This document shows positions 1-11,208 of a stretch of 64,000 nucleotides of DNA, piece by piece (the stretch's first letter is position 1; each line of letters begins with the position of its first letter). This stretch comes from Elmis aenea (taxonomy: Eukaryota > Arthropoda > Insecta > Coleoptera > Elmidae), in contig OX393577.1 of NCBI GenBank assembly GCA_947652605.1, forward strand, positions 33,979,466 through 34,043,465. The letters are read 5' to 3'. Below the pieces are notes generated by a model, which saw only the letters and a list, made by a program, of their open reading frames with translations, was not told the origin of the DNA and made no database searches. The translations under genes and the position numbers were made by a program.

Positions 1-567
1 TTTCTTTATGAATTTCTACTTTTGTGGTTAAATGCTGTAAACATTGAAAATGCAATTATTTAATTAAATAATTATTTAATTTATATCTGTAAATTACAAC
101 AATGTGTTGAAGATTAAATCTTACCGTATAATTTATTTAAGGATAAAATAACATTTGCCCAACAAGAAAATGTTGTAAAGAAATGTTTAAGGTGAAATTT
201 GTTTCTTATTTAATCGCTTTTTCAAACACCTTATTTAAAATCAAAATGAATTGGCTTATTTGAGTATTTTTATAGTAGCGTATTATACTCATACAGGGTG
301 TTTCAGACCACCCGTACCAGCACTTTTATTCGAAAACGCGACGTCTAACGAAGATGGGGAAAAAATTGTCACAAAAGTGCATATGTAGAATTGACTGACG
401 CTATAGCGGTTTTTGTTATTAAACCGGAAGTGGCCAATCCGGAAGTAACTTTAAAAACTTAAATGGAACCATCCGGTTTTTATTGCATAAATAGAAAGAT
501 ATTTGATAAAAAAAAACCTTGGACCTAAATCATAACAACATTTAAAACCTTATTCGCATGCAACTAA

Positions 568-1088
568 AGGGCACGTACATAGTGAGGCAATTCATCTCGC
601 CGCGATGCTCGCCGCGCCACTCGCCGCGCCACTCGCCGCGCCACTCGCCGCGCCACTCGCCAGGATGCTAGCCGGGATGCTAACCGCGATGCTGGCTGGG
701 ATGTTCGCACCTCGCCATTCGTATCTGGCCAAGCAAATATTCAAACAAATCACGGTTTATGTCAGTTTGCGTTTTGAAGTTAAAAACATTGCGTTCATAT
801 TTTATTAAAATGTTTACGAATTCTGATAGTGATAGTGAATTATCGACAAGTAATGCCGTCAAGTGGTGGTTACTTTCCAATATGAACGCAATGTTTTTAC
901 CTTCAAAACGCAAACTGACATAAACCGTGATTTGTTTGAATATTTGCTTGGCCAGATACGAATGGCGAGGTGCGACCATCCCAGCCAGCATCGCGGCTAG
1001 CATCCCGGCTGGCATCCCGGCGAGTGGCGCGGCGAGTGGCGCGGCGAGCATCGCGGCGAGATGAATTGCCTCACTATGTACGTGCCCT
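568..1088. mobile_element. Palindromic element with GC-rich repeats, nested in the left arm of the foldback
   Basis: Seen: AGGGCACGTACATAGTGAGG at 568 mirrors the end at 1088. Inside each arm lie GC-rich repeats (GCCGCGCCACTC four times on the left), then an arm containing TCGTATCTGGCCAAGC. The unique centre (about 805-885) has an ATG at 810 opening the acidic run MFTNSDSDSELST. That resembles the start of a transposase but runs into the palindrome. The long frames on both strands here are palindrome artefacts. Family unclear; PIF/Harbinger-like is one possibility, and no clean target duplication is visible. Confidence 0.7.
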
Positions 1089-1212
1089 AGTTCTGGACAC
1101 CTCCTTTTTTCTTTAGTTTGGTATTTAATTAAATGAAATTTTGGAAATATGATATGTATAAGAAACCCGATTATTTAAACATATGTACCTACTCTATTGT
1201 ACCCTAAGTATG

Positions 1213-1356
1213 TTATAAATATATATAAAAGTCCAGCCTGACTCTGTCTATCTATCTATCTATCTGTGACTCTGTGACACGGTAACGCATGAATATAGCT
1301 ACGGGTTGACTTATGTCATACTTGACAATCCCGTCCTAGGACGGGCTAACTGCTAG
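1213..1356 (+). mobile_element. Short Helitron-like fragment
   Basis: Seen: a TATATATAAAAGTCC start, a (TCTA)n tract at about 1245-1264, a perfect 16-bp palindrome CCCGTCCTAGGACGGG at 1330-1345, then GCTAGT. Known: non-autonomous Helitron/Helentron elements of insects often begin TATATAAAAG plus simple repeats and end in a GC-rich hairpin followed by CTAG(T). Too short to hold a Rep/helicase. It lies in the centre of the surrounding foldback. Confidence 0.5.
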
Positions 1357-1369
1357 TTTTAAAAGAAAC

Positions 1370-1580
1370 ACCCTGTATATTTTTACATTTTTGAAAATAC
1401 GAAGCAATTTTGAATACAACTCCACTATTTTTGTTAATGAACCACTACCATTCCGTTTGAAAAAATGACTCGCAAATATTTTCCGCCAAAAATTATTTGA
1501 GGTTATAAATATTAAACAAAATAGTGTAGTTGTATTCCAAATTGCTTCTTATTTCCAAAAATGTAAAAATATGTGGTCCA
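1370..1580. repeat. Small inverted repeat in the foldback centre
   Basis: Seen: arms of roughly 55 bases (1376-1433 and 1517-1571) built around TTTTTACATTTTTGAAAATA and TGAATACAACTCCACTATTT. ACACCCTGTATA adjoins the left arm. Probably a decayed foldback arm pair; no flanking duplication identified. Confidence 0.5.
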
Positions 1581-1985
1581 TTTGAAATACGAACGTGGGT
1601 CGTTTCCGGCGAAACCGGCAGTGAAACAATAGAGTACATATGTTCAGATAATCGGATTTTTTAGACATATCATGTGTCCCAAATTTAATTTAATTAAATA
1701 TAAAACAAAAGAAAAAAAGGGGGTGTCGACAACTCAGTTACATGCGAATAAGGTTTTAAATGTTGTTATGATTTAGGTCCAATGGATAACAAACTATACC
1801 GACAATCAAAAATTTTTTAAATAAAAAGTGTTTTTTTATTAAATGTCTTTCTAATTATGCAATAAAAACCGGATGGTTCTATTTAAGTTTTAAAAGTTAC
1901 TTCCGGTTTAATCACGAATACCGCTATAGCGTATGTCTTTTTGTGATAAAAAAAAGTGCTGGTACGGATGGTCTAAAACACCCTG

Positions 1986-3126
1986 TAGGTATGTATAATG
2001 TTATTTCATCAACAGTGTATTGATATAGATATGGTGCAAATTGAAAAAATATTTTAAGCAATACTTGAATCGCTACGAAAAACATATACAACATGGTAAA
2101 CAAAGAATCTTAGGTTTAAGTTTTGTTAATTTATTAGTCTTATAAAATTTTCTACGAATGAAACGGTAATTTTATTAACGTAACATACCACGAGTTTTAA
2201 ATCACATTTAAGCTTTACTGCCACCATTTAATTAAATTATAACATTAAATAATATATTATTGTTAAACGGAAGATGTATTAAATTAAATCTACATGATTT
2301 ATTGTCTACCACTCTCTGTTCTACATAGTTAATAACGCTGCGTCATTGACGACTCCTTAATGTTGCAATCGTCCTGATGGCTAAAATTTTTGTGTTTCTA
2401 GGAAATGCGTTCTTGTATTTTTTATTACCACATCGTAGTCGTGCACTCATTTTTTAGTCTTCCGTAAAGTAGAACCCGTAGTTCAGCGACTTTTATGTAT
2501 GTCCCATGTCACGCAAGCCTTCACTAGCAAATACAAAATTTCACACACAATTTTACAAAAGTATTTTTCCAACTGATTGAAGTCGAAACTTATTTTTGTT
2601 TAATGTAAAATACCCACGAATATATCTTGTAACATTCGCTAAAAATATCGAGTGTACCAAAAATATGATTGCAATTAATACGATTTTTTTTACTTATTAT
2701 AACTATCGCTACAAGCGTACAAATGTTTGTTTATAATTCTAAATTAATTATGCAACAAATCGGGTTAACTTTATTTATTATGTAAAAAGCGCAGTGTTTG
2801 TTAATCGTCCGATAAATAAATTATTTGAGAATGTGTTTATATAAAAGATTTATTTTAATTATAATATAAATTTATAGTCACTTATTTTGTTATACTGTAC
2901 GAAAATTCTCTTCTGTAAGAAATCCAGATTAGTTATAAGCTTCATATTTCTTCGTCCGTAACTATTTAAAATTAATTTTTAATTTTTCTACAAAAAGGAT
3001 TCTTTAAATATAGTAAGATAGGTGATTTTTAATTTTAAGTAAACTTATTTATATTAAATTCTCTAATTATTTTTCTGAAATCTGTTGCGATTATTAATAA
3101 TTTAAATGATTTAATTTGCACATTAC
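1986..3126. other. Intron sequence downstream of the second coding exon; no gene seen
   Basis: AT-rich sequence with no element ends or coding pattern that I recognise. On the minus strand this is the intron that follows the discoidin exon. The next exon, expected to carry the rest of the discoidin domain, was not found here, so that intron exceeds 3.1 kb. Confidence 0.5.
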
Positions 3127-3229
3127 CTGCCGTTTTTTGGCCCCACATTAGGTACATAAGATGAACTAGCAGTTATGGCTTCGTCTGGAATAACACCAGA
3201 CTCCATTCCCAATGGTTCATCACATAATC
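3127..3229 (-). CDS. Second coding exon: start of a discoidin (F5/8 type C) domain, DDR-like
   Basis: Seen: on the minus strand an acceptor (TTTGTTTGTTGCAG) precedes 103 bases that end at CAG|GTAATG. The exon is 2 bases + 33 codons + 2 bases. It reads LCDEPLGMESGVIPDEAITA, then SSSYVPNVGPKNG. Known: 'C..PLGMESG.IPD..I.ASSS' is the opening of discoidin domains. The cysteine pairs with one late in the domain. 'NVGP' after the serines resembles insect discoidin domain receptors, the collagen-sensing receptor tyrosine kinases. The trailing AG plus the next base would encode Arg or Ser, fitting the usual Arg-Leu that follows. Phase matches the signal-peptide exon at 63396-63519. The rest of the discoidin domain, the transmembrane segment and the kinase are not in the window. 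Alternatives are other secreted discoidin proteins (neurexin IV-like, hemocytin-like), but the order signal peptide-Cys-discoidin favours DDR. Confidence 0.82.
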
Positions 3230-3451
3230 CTGCAACAAACAAACTGTTTAGTGTTCAGTGATAAACATAAACTTAAGATAACTAACCTTTACAATATATT
3301 TTGTTTTATCGGGTTATACTTCTCATTACTTAAGTATCTTAATTACATTATTTACAAGGTAGTACGTAAAGTCACAACATTTTTTCTAATAGTGTGATTA
3401 TCGTGAAACAAAGTTAGTCCATCAGTATTGACATTAATATTTTTTTGGTTT

Positions 3452-3748
3452 GGTGAAAATTGGTCAAAAACAATTGCTCGAATACAATTGCTCTAAAAAC
3501 AGTTCCTCGAATGGAAAATTCTTTGAAAGTAAAATTGCTCGAAGTGTAAGTGTACATGTATTTGTAAAAAAAATTAAATAGATTTTTCTGAGTGTAAACA
3601 AATGTAAACAACTTTTCTAGTACATTTAATTATTTTATATTAATAAAATTTTAATATTTTTTCATTATTTTGAGCAAATTTCCTTTCGAGGAATTTTCCA
3701 TTCGAGCAAATGTATTCAAGCAATTGTTTTCGAGCAATTTTCCGCACC
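3452..3748. repeat. Palindromic repeat with GCTCGAA motifs
   Basis: Seen: the left arm from GGTGAAAATTGGTC and the right arm ending GCAATTTTCCGCACC are inverted copies, about 80-90 bases each. Both carry repeated CAATTGCTCGAA-type motifs and TCGAATGGAAAATTC. It is only about 220 bases on the intron side of the second coding exon. The transposon family is unknown and no target duplication was found. Confidence 0.6.
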
Positions 3749-3755
3749 CCCTTTT

Positions 3756-6000
3756 TTTACTTATACACTTATACAGAATGTATGCTTCAACGTAAAGAAC
3801 ACGGGGGAATTGAAAACCGTCAGAGATTCCCAAAATATCCTTAAAAACTTTCTTATTACCAACATCAAGATCTCTGAAATTTGACATTCTTAGGTAAGAC
3901 AAAGGCGTCAATCGCCTGGCGTTGACAAAATTAACCAAGTCTACTTGGTTTTTAAGATACGATAGTAATCTTTATTAGGAGTATTTCTTATGCGTGCCAT
4001 ATTAGATTAATTATTCACCATTGAAAAATCATGTTTTTAGTTTTTTTTTAAAATATTTAAAAAAGTTATAGGTATAGATTAAATGTCAAAATTGCATTAA
4101 ATTTCCCTTGAAATTCTGTCCAACTTTGTTACTTTAAGTGACTATGTAACTTTTATAGTACCCATACAACACATGTAGATTATTGTCACCCTGTATACAC
4201 ATAGACTGTATTGATTTATCGGGGCAAGTATGTCGCTTATTAATGAACCTACAATTAAATATTTTAAAAATTATAAATTATTTTTAAATTTAATTATTTT
4301 AATCATTTTAAATTGTTAAAGGTTTCTAAACATGTATTCACCATCAGGAAACAATGATCAATAATTCAAGAAGATAGGTAGGTAACACAAATTTATCGAT
4401 TACAAATAACTTCATTTAGTTATTAGTGTAGATAAGATAAGCAAATACCAAATTATGTACTTCCGATGACCAAATGCTATAACACAATTAAATTTGTGCT
4501 ACAGATTATAACCTTCTATAACATAGCGAATTAGTGATGCATTAAAGTTGAAAATTTTGTATTGTCTTGAAAGTTATAATAATGCGTGTTACAATTATGC
4601 GGAAAATGTTGTATAACTGGACCAAATGAAGCAATTTAAATATATACGGAACGATTTTGCTTTCAATCTGTCTTGCTTGTAAATCACAGGCGGTGAGGGA
4701 AAAGGACACAAAAGATACAAATGCTTGTGTCTTGTTTTTTCAAATAAAATCAAAGCCTACGCTTTAGGAGCGAAAAGCGAACATTAGGAATTCTTCTTTT
4801 GAATTCAAAGGAAAACGTGTTTAGAAAAAATCGAGGGGAATAATGAAGCAAATAAGAGCGATTTAAGAAACATTTTATTTCGTTGATAGTATACAATTTC
4901 TCGTGTAAACAAATATTTTTGTGTTAAAGCACGCACATGCAAAATACGTAACGTAGCAAACTTGATCTTGTAATCTAAATAATTACAACCGATGTAGGAA
5001 ATATTATTTTCGTATTTGCTTAACGCGTATACCTTTTTGTTATTTGAATTCATTTCTGAAATAACAATGATGCTTCGCTTTGTGCAATATCGTTTGGAGG
5101 AGATAAATTATACTTCGCGTATGCGGAATGAAATGGAAATTGCTTTTTAGAGTTGATGCTTATAATGTTTTATACAAAGATGTTCGTCTATTGTATCAAT
5201 GTTATAACAAAAGAAATGAAGTTTTATATTTTTTATCAATATAACGTTTCACTTTATATTTAAAATGCACCTCACAAAATTCAAAAGAAATACAGAAATA
5301 AATATATAAAATTCTTTCCCGTAACAGTATTTAAGTTAATTATAACTTGAGACATTATTCATTTATATTTAGTTAAAAGGAATATTCAAATAATAATATT
5401 ATAATGTTTTGTAAACAGATGCATCAAAGCTTTTAGGCTGTATTTAATTATAAAACAGTTATTAGTATTTATATATAGAAAGGTGTTATTTCGTATAAAA
5501 ATATTTTGTGTTTGTTAAACGCGTTTCGTTAGAGGTTAAATAATAAATAACTTTTAAATTACACGACAAAACCATTTTACTCTGAGAGTCTCGTATTTCG
5601 TATTATGAAAAATACAAAAATGTTTTAGAACTTTCTTGAAATTATACCCTTCAACGCTAAACGTTTTAAATAAAATATAAAGTTATTCTTAAAAGATAAT
5701 TAGTCATTATTTTTGCATTTTAGAGCCTACTCCAAGCCAAGTAAATAAACTTAAATATGTGCGTTTTAAATTTGTTTCTCGCATTAGTCACACTTAAAAT
5801 TGGTAAAGGTCTTAAATATATTATGATTATTAAGATGTAAAGTGGTTTAAATAATATCATCTTATAGTAAAAACCATATTTAAGGAGTTTTTAACATAAT
5901 TTATGTTTAATTTTACACCCTTTGACCTCGATACAACGTTATAGTCGGTTAGACATACTTAATATTAACATATCAAAGTTCTGATTTTCGAGCGCGTTTC
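3756..6000. other. AT-rich intron sequence; one solo foldback end
   Basis: No gene seen. A lone element end, CACCCTGTA at 4187-4195 preceded by CCCATACAAC, resembles the end at 36957 and looks like half of a foldback whose partner arm is missing. The open frame at 3651-3938 (-) is partly made of the palindrome at 3452-3748, and its remainder matches nothing I know. Confidence 0.4.
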
Positions 6001-6021
6001 AAACATTCGTGATTTTTCTGT

Positions 6022-6662
6022 CTAAACGTCGACCGTTGAGACATCGAGCTTGTCAAGTCGATTTTTCATTATGAGCCACAGATTTTCTATAAAATTGAGG
6101 TTTGGAGAGAACGCAGGCCAATCTAGAACCTCAATATTGTTGGCCAAAAGCCAGGTTTTCGTTGATTTAAGAGTGTGTGGTCTTGCATTGTCTTGTTGCA
6201 AGAAAATATCACTCGGATATAAGTTGGACATTGGTCACTCCCCCAATATTTGTTGATAATAATCGGCATTAATGCTCTTGCACGTGACTTTCAGCGTCGT
6301 TCTTCCTTTGAGGCAAAGTCCTCTCCATATCAATGATGCTGGACCATGCTTTGGCACTTTTTCGAGCCCACTTTCGAACTTAGTGGAGGTATAGCTGTAA
6401 ATAACTCTCGTTGGTGGATAAGAGTGCTCCAATCCGTGTTAATGTTTTGTTCAACCCAGGCCAGTCTTTTTATGCTCTGGAGTAAGAACGGTTTCGAACC
6501 ACGGAGTCCAAAGACGAAGTTTGGATAGTGGAATGTCAGCCGTTTAATTTGCTGTTCATCGGTGGTTTGAAGTTTTTCAACACCACCCGATCCATTCTTT
6601 TTATTTCTCTTCCCTTTTAATTTTGCTAGAATTCTGCAGGTTCTCAATGGTATTTTCGTCAC
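6022..6662 (-). pseudogene. Tc1-like transposase relic (DD34E type)
   Basis: Seen: three overlapping minus-strand frames make up the C-terminal two thirds of a Tc1-family transposase. The last has LQQDNARPHT, then WPAFSPNLNFIENLW. Between the Asp of DNARPH and the Glu of IENLW there are exactly 34 residues, the DD34E signature of Tc1. The middle frame has KHGPASLIW, matching the family's 'KHGGGS.MVWG'. The first has RLAWVEQN and INTDWSTLI, where the usual SDE with the first catalytic Asp is replaced by HQR. The N-terminal paired-type helix-turn-helix is absent, and frameshifts separate the pieces. Known: Tc1 transposases cut and paste DNA at TA sites. This copy is dead. Terminal inverted repeats were not found, so the element's edges are unknown. 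Confidence 0.85.
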
Positions 6663-6679
6663 TAATGAATAAATTTTGA

Positions 6680-8969
6680 ATCTTAACGGATTTATAGTAT
6701 ATTTTTATTCTACTTTGGTTTGAGCTTTCCATTATTATAATTTTAAAATAATTACAATTTTAAAAATATTCTGATTTTAAGCTTTGTTCTGGCCTATAAA
6801 TGACAAGTGTTTGTCATTTGTTAAAAGTTTAGAGGAGTCTCTCTTTCTAATAAGTGAAATGCGCCAATTTCAACGCAAATAACTTTATTTGATGATAATG
6901 CATTTAAAATAAGTGTATTTAACCATTTAATGCAATACGTACGTGAATTGTAAGTTTGAATGGCAATATAAATAGTATTTTTGTGGTAAAATCATACCAA
7001 TAAATATATCTTTATCATCTGTTCTTTGAATTAGTTTACATATCTAATAATTTATTATCGCACACATCGACTTAATGCTGTTACACAGTTAATAAATCAA
7101 AGCTATCATTTCCGGCGCCGCCACCATATGGTATATTACTACGCGCTCCGATATGTAACTTTAGTTTCAAAAGCGAGTAATAGACAGTGTAGTGGTTTAC
7201 TAAAGTCATAAAAGTAGATACAACAGCTAACATGGCATCTTAGGTTAGTAAATTAAATCAAATTAGTGCAATTCATCAGATTTAAACGAAGAAATTTTTA
7301 AAATTAGTGTTGTTGCACGTATGCATGTTGACTAATAAGAAGGTCATAATTTTGATGGTTTCTGCATCCTCAGGATTTTACCGGATTTTGTCAGAGGCGC
7401 CAATGTACACATTTTGTATTCGAAGCCACTTGGGAAGTTAATATTTGTAAAAAATTTCATTAATTTAAAAAAAATTCGTAGTCTTAAGACATATGTAAAG
7501 TTTCTTGTTTTTAGTATAATTATTAAAAAGGTTTTGAATACAGCCAAATAATTAATTTGTTTTAAGGAAAAAAAATCATCAAAAACAGGAATGAGAAAAT
7601 TGTGTATTAATTACGCGAGTATCTTCCCTTCTAGTATTTTTCTATTTATCACTACTTACCAAAATGTTAAGGTAAAAACCTAACAATAACCTAAATTAAA
7701 CATTTTTTAACCTATACTCCAGCAATTGATCAAGTACAAAAGTAGTTGCGTTATCTATTTTTAGTAGGTCATCGACTCAGCGAAATTCATTGTGTATAAA
7801 TCGCTGATACAGTTAACTTACCGCATGGTTAATGCCGAGTCTACATATATATTGCAACAATATATATTACACCTGTGTAACGAACGCTATGACAAATTCT
7901 AGCAAAAGGTATACAAATTGCACAGTTAAAATTGGACAATATCGTGAAATCACTATATAACTTTATATACAGAGAAATTTATTTATTCTTGTACAATGAT
8001 ATGTCCATTATTACACAACTTTATGTATTAAAAAAAAAACATGTTTTTTACGCGTTTTAACAAATTTACCATAATTTTATTGTTCTTCGTGTTTTTCTTC
8101 ACGCTGTTTGTATTGACATAAACCCGTTGTTGCACATTTATCGTTAATGAAATGTATCTGGTAGGTAAGTAAATAAAAATTGAAAAAAATCGTGTAAAAA
8201 ATTGTACTTTTGTAAGTACAAAAATTTTGTATAATAATGGACATACCATTGTATGAACATAATAATATTCTACAATACACATACACTTAAATTCACTAAA
8301 ATAGACAGTATTTTTTGAGACACTTAACGATGATTTTAATTGAATATATTGCAGGCAAGTTAATATTTGCTTAAGGTGTTGCTTAAAGTTGTTTTAAAAA
8401 AACAACCCGCAGTACATATTTTAACAATTGCTAATACAGAAACTCAATTAGTCTTGATAATCAACAACTGCTTTTTGTATGTATCGTACATGCAAATATA
8501 ATTAGTTATTCGGAAGTTTGTCCGTCCACGATATTCTTGGGCTTATCTTGTAGGCTAGTCACGTGAAAGTGTACTCATCACGTTATAACACAAAGCCTGA
8601 AGCATGTTAATTCCAAGATCTATTTGAACTTAAATTTGTACAGTATCAATTATTGCTCCAGTTTGAAATACATAATTTATATGTGCATAAATTAAATAAT
8701 TAATATATTATTCAGCGTCGAGTAACTTGGAACAATATACGTATAATGTACATTAAAAAGTTATGAAGAGTGATAGCCAACTTGTACAAGCAATTGAAAG
8801 TTGTAGGGCTAAAAAAATTGAACCAGATAGCAATATAATAGGTTTCCTATGCTCAACAAAAAATTTCGCATTGAGCAAAGTTAAGTCGTTATATTTGACC
8901 TAATAACGATTAAGTTACAGTAACAAAATCTTAAAAATTATCGGTATTGCGTATTTTAATATTGATTTA
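6680..8969. other. AT-rich intron sequence without recognised features
   Basis: No gene or element boundary that I can support. A small patch near 7110-7150 (CCGGCGCCGCCACCATATGG) is less AT-rich than its surroundings but has no open frame of note. Confidence 0.4.
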
Positions 8970-8977
8970 TTTAAAAG

Positions 8978-10100
8978 CAGGGTTGGGTAAAATTTGATTT
9001 TTATTAAAATCAATAAACAAAATCACGAATTTTTTATTTTTTTATAAGAAACTTGATTATTTTCCTCTTTGGCCACTAATTTATTTATTTTTCACACTAG
9101 GTACATCATACTTTTATACAGCGTCATTCAAAAAGTATGCAACAAATAATTTTATTTTTTTTTTAAATTTTCTAGAAACTTTTATTCTTGATAAGAGTTG
9201 GTGCATGACCTAAAGCTAATTTTAAGATGGAAAAAATATAAAAATTCATACGACAGTAGATTTTAGCGATTTCAGAAATATTCACAAGAGTAAAGTGACC
9301 TTATTTTAAGTTACAAAAAAACTTCATAGGGAAAGATTGTTTAGAATTCAAAAATACGACCAAAGGTGACATTTAACGTTAAAATTTCAATTTTAATTTT
9401 TGAAGTAATTTTTACATCCAAATAAGTTTAAGGCCATGTACCAACTTATCACAAGAATAAAATTTTCCGAGAAATTGATAATAAAAAACTTTTCTATTAG
9501 TTGCAAACTTTTTGAATATTGAAACTACTATAAAAATCGAAAATAACATTTTAAACTTAAATTTCGTATTAATTCTATTTTTGATCTCTGAAAAATTTTT
9601 CCCCATTCATTTTTTTGCAGGTCTTAAAATAAGGGCTTTTTACTTTTGCGAATATTTTCAAAATCGTAAAAATCTAGTGTCATATGAATTGTTTTCCATC
9701 TTAAAATTAGTTTTAGGTCACCACCAACTTTTATCAAAAATAAAATTTTCTGAGAAATCGATCATAAAAAACTTTTCAAATTTTTACAGACATTTGAATG
9801 ACGCTGTAGATCTTAAAAACCTAAAATTTAAAATTATTGTAAAATTTTACTAAGTAAATCTACCAGAATGCGTCTCTAACAAAAAAATTCCTGTAGCGAC
9901 TTTATTTTTCCCCGATCTATAAGAAGTCAACAGGCAATTTTTCTGTCGTATTTTACTTACGGTTGTTTAAGAGGGTAGAAGTAAAACGTGCATTTAATTT
10001 ATATGTGACGTGTGACGTTGAATCGTGAAAATAAATAAAGTTTGATTTAAATCATGATTTTAATTTTAAAAAATCAGCTGATTTCAATCAGGGCAGCCCT
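8978..10100. mobile_element. Non-autonomous hAT-like element
   Basis: Seen: the left end CAGGGTTGGGTAAAATTTGA and the right end (inverse of TCAATCAGGGCAGCCCT) are imperfect inverted repeats, with AAATCA/TGATTT-rich subterminal sequence on both sides. The flanks are TTTAAAAG (8970-8977) and TTTAAAAAG (10101-10109), an 8-bp hAT-type duplication with one extra A. There is no transposase inside. A foldback element (9119-9806) accounts for most of its length. Confidence 0.65.
9119..9806. mobile_element. Foldback element nested in the hAT, TA target duplication
   Basis: Seen: CAGCGTCATTCAAAAAGTAT at 9119 mirrors the end ATTTGAATGACGCTG at 9806, with TA on each side. The arms are long and share the stretches around CTTTTATTCTTGATAAGAG and TTTTAAGATGG. 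The 113-codon open frame at 9512-9853 lies across an arm and is not a gene. Tc1/mariner-type non-autonomous element by its TA duplication. Confidence 0.75.
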
Positions 10101-11208
10101 TTTAAAAAGCTCAGTACTGTTCGAATATACGTAGAACAATAACAATTAAAAATGAAACATATGGATAAATTACTAAAAACATATTGAATAGAGTGGCACA
10201 AGAAACTGCTTTTTTTTTAAGTACCAGATGTTTGTTAATATAGATAAGTAAAAAAAATAATAAATGTAAGGAAAACTAAAAATCCCAAATATTGTTGGCC
10301 TATCCATATATATATATATATATATTTAGGTCTCACTAAATTCGTCGTTAAACATAACCACCCTATTCAACAGTGTCAACCTGAGTGCTAAACGTATTTA
10401 TTTGTTATAATTATGGTTACACCTTAGCGAGGATAATTTTCTTAGACTGGTTGAAACAAATTTCACGTTGGCCTATTCGTCTTGAAAGACTGACATGCAA
10501 TTTACTCGTTCGGTCTTTGGATTTAGTTTGTTGGGCGAGAGCGGCACTCTTTCGGGATGAAAAGAGGTGGGAACGTTACCCTTTCCTCTTACTCGGCTTC
10601 TCGGAGTCCGACCGGAACTAAGTCAAAGGACGTGGATGGGATTAATTTAAATGAGCTTTATTTTTTATGATTGATGCTTTTTTATCTGTTTTCAAAACAA
10701 AAATTTAGAATCGTGAAGAGGTGCAATATATTAGTTTGTTTTCGTGTTTTGTACTTTTTATATGCAATTAACAATTCGTTGTCAACGAAAAAATTACTTA
10801 ATCTTATAAAGTGCTTAGCAACATAATCATTTTATACTTCAATTAACGAATGAGACTATTTCTAAATTTATTTTATCGTATGGTGTTTAACAATTGGGCA
10901 GATAAAATTATTTGTGTTCGTACCATGTTTTTTTTTTAAAACGCTGTAATAATCATATTACAGACATTTAGCGTAAAATTACAGCGGAAATGATTGAAAA
11001 TCAGACTGTTTTTATGCAAATTTGATTTATAATGCGTTTTCTAAGTAGTGGAGATAAAAAAAACTACACATAAATTTAATTATTTTGTTCAATTATAAAG
11101 AGTTTACATAATCGTACAACTTAAGACATGGTTCTAATATGTTCGCAAGTTAGTATTGAAAATTGTTGATTAATGTTTAAGACAGCTACAGTTTAGGTGA
11201 TTGGTATA
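10101..11208. other. Intron sequence with a (TA)n tract and a GC-richer island
   Basis: A (TA)n run lies at about 10307-10325. The stretch 10400-10640 is clearly less AT-rich than its neighbours and carries a 78-codon plus-strand frame (10385-10621). That frame shows no domain and lies on the strand opposite the host gene, so I do not call it a gene. The island could be a regulatory element or an unrecognised repeat. Confidence 0.35.

Larger units (their letters stand above)
294..1985. mobile_element. Long-armed foldback element, CAGGGTGTTT termini, TA target duplication
   Basis: Seen: CAGGGTGTTTCAGACCACCC at 294 mirrors the end at 1985, with TA at 292-293 and 1986-1987. The arms are long: left 294-567 plus 1089 to about 1200, right about 1626-1985. 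They share the stretches around the CCGGTTTTTATTGCA and CCTTATTCGCATG motifs. The left arm is interrupted by another element (568-1088), and the centre holds two more small repeats. TA duplication and terminal inverted repeats point to a Tc1/mariner-superfamily non-autonomous element. No transposase is present. Confidence 0.8.

Noticed and set aside
605..1051. Open frames on both strands (67 and 123 codons) with Ala/Leu/Pro/Met repeats
   Set aside because: They translate the GC-rich tandem repeats and arms of a palindromic element, which is why similar proteins appear on both strands.
9512..9853. 113-codon plus-strand frame
   Set aside because: It runs through the arm and out of the end of a foldback element, with AT-driven composition and no domain.
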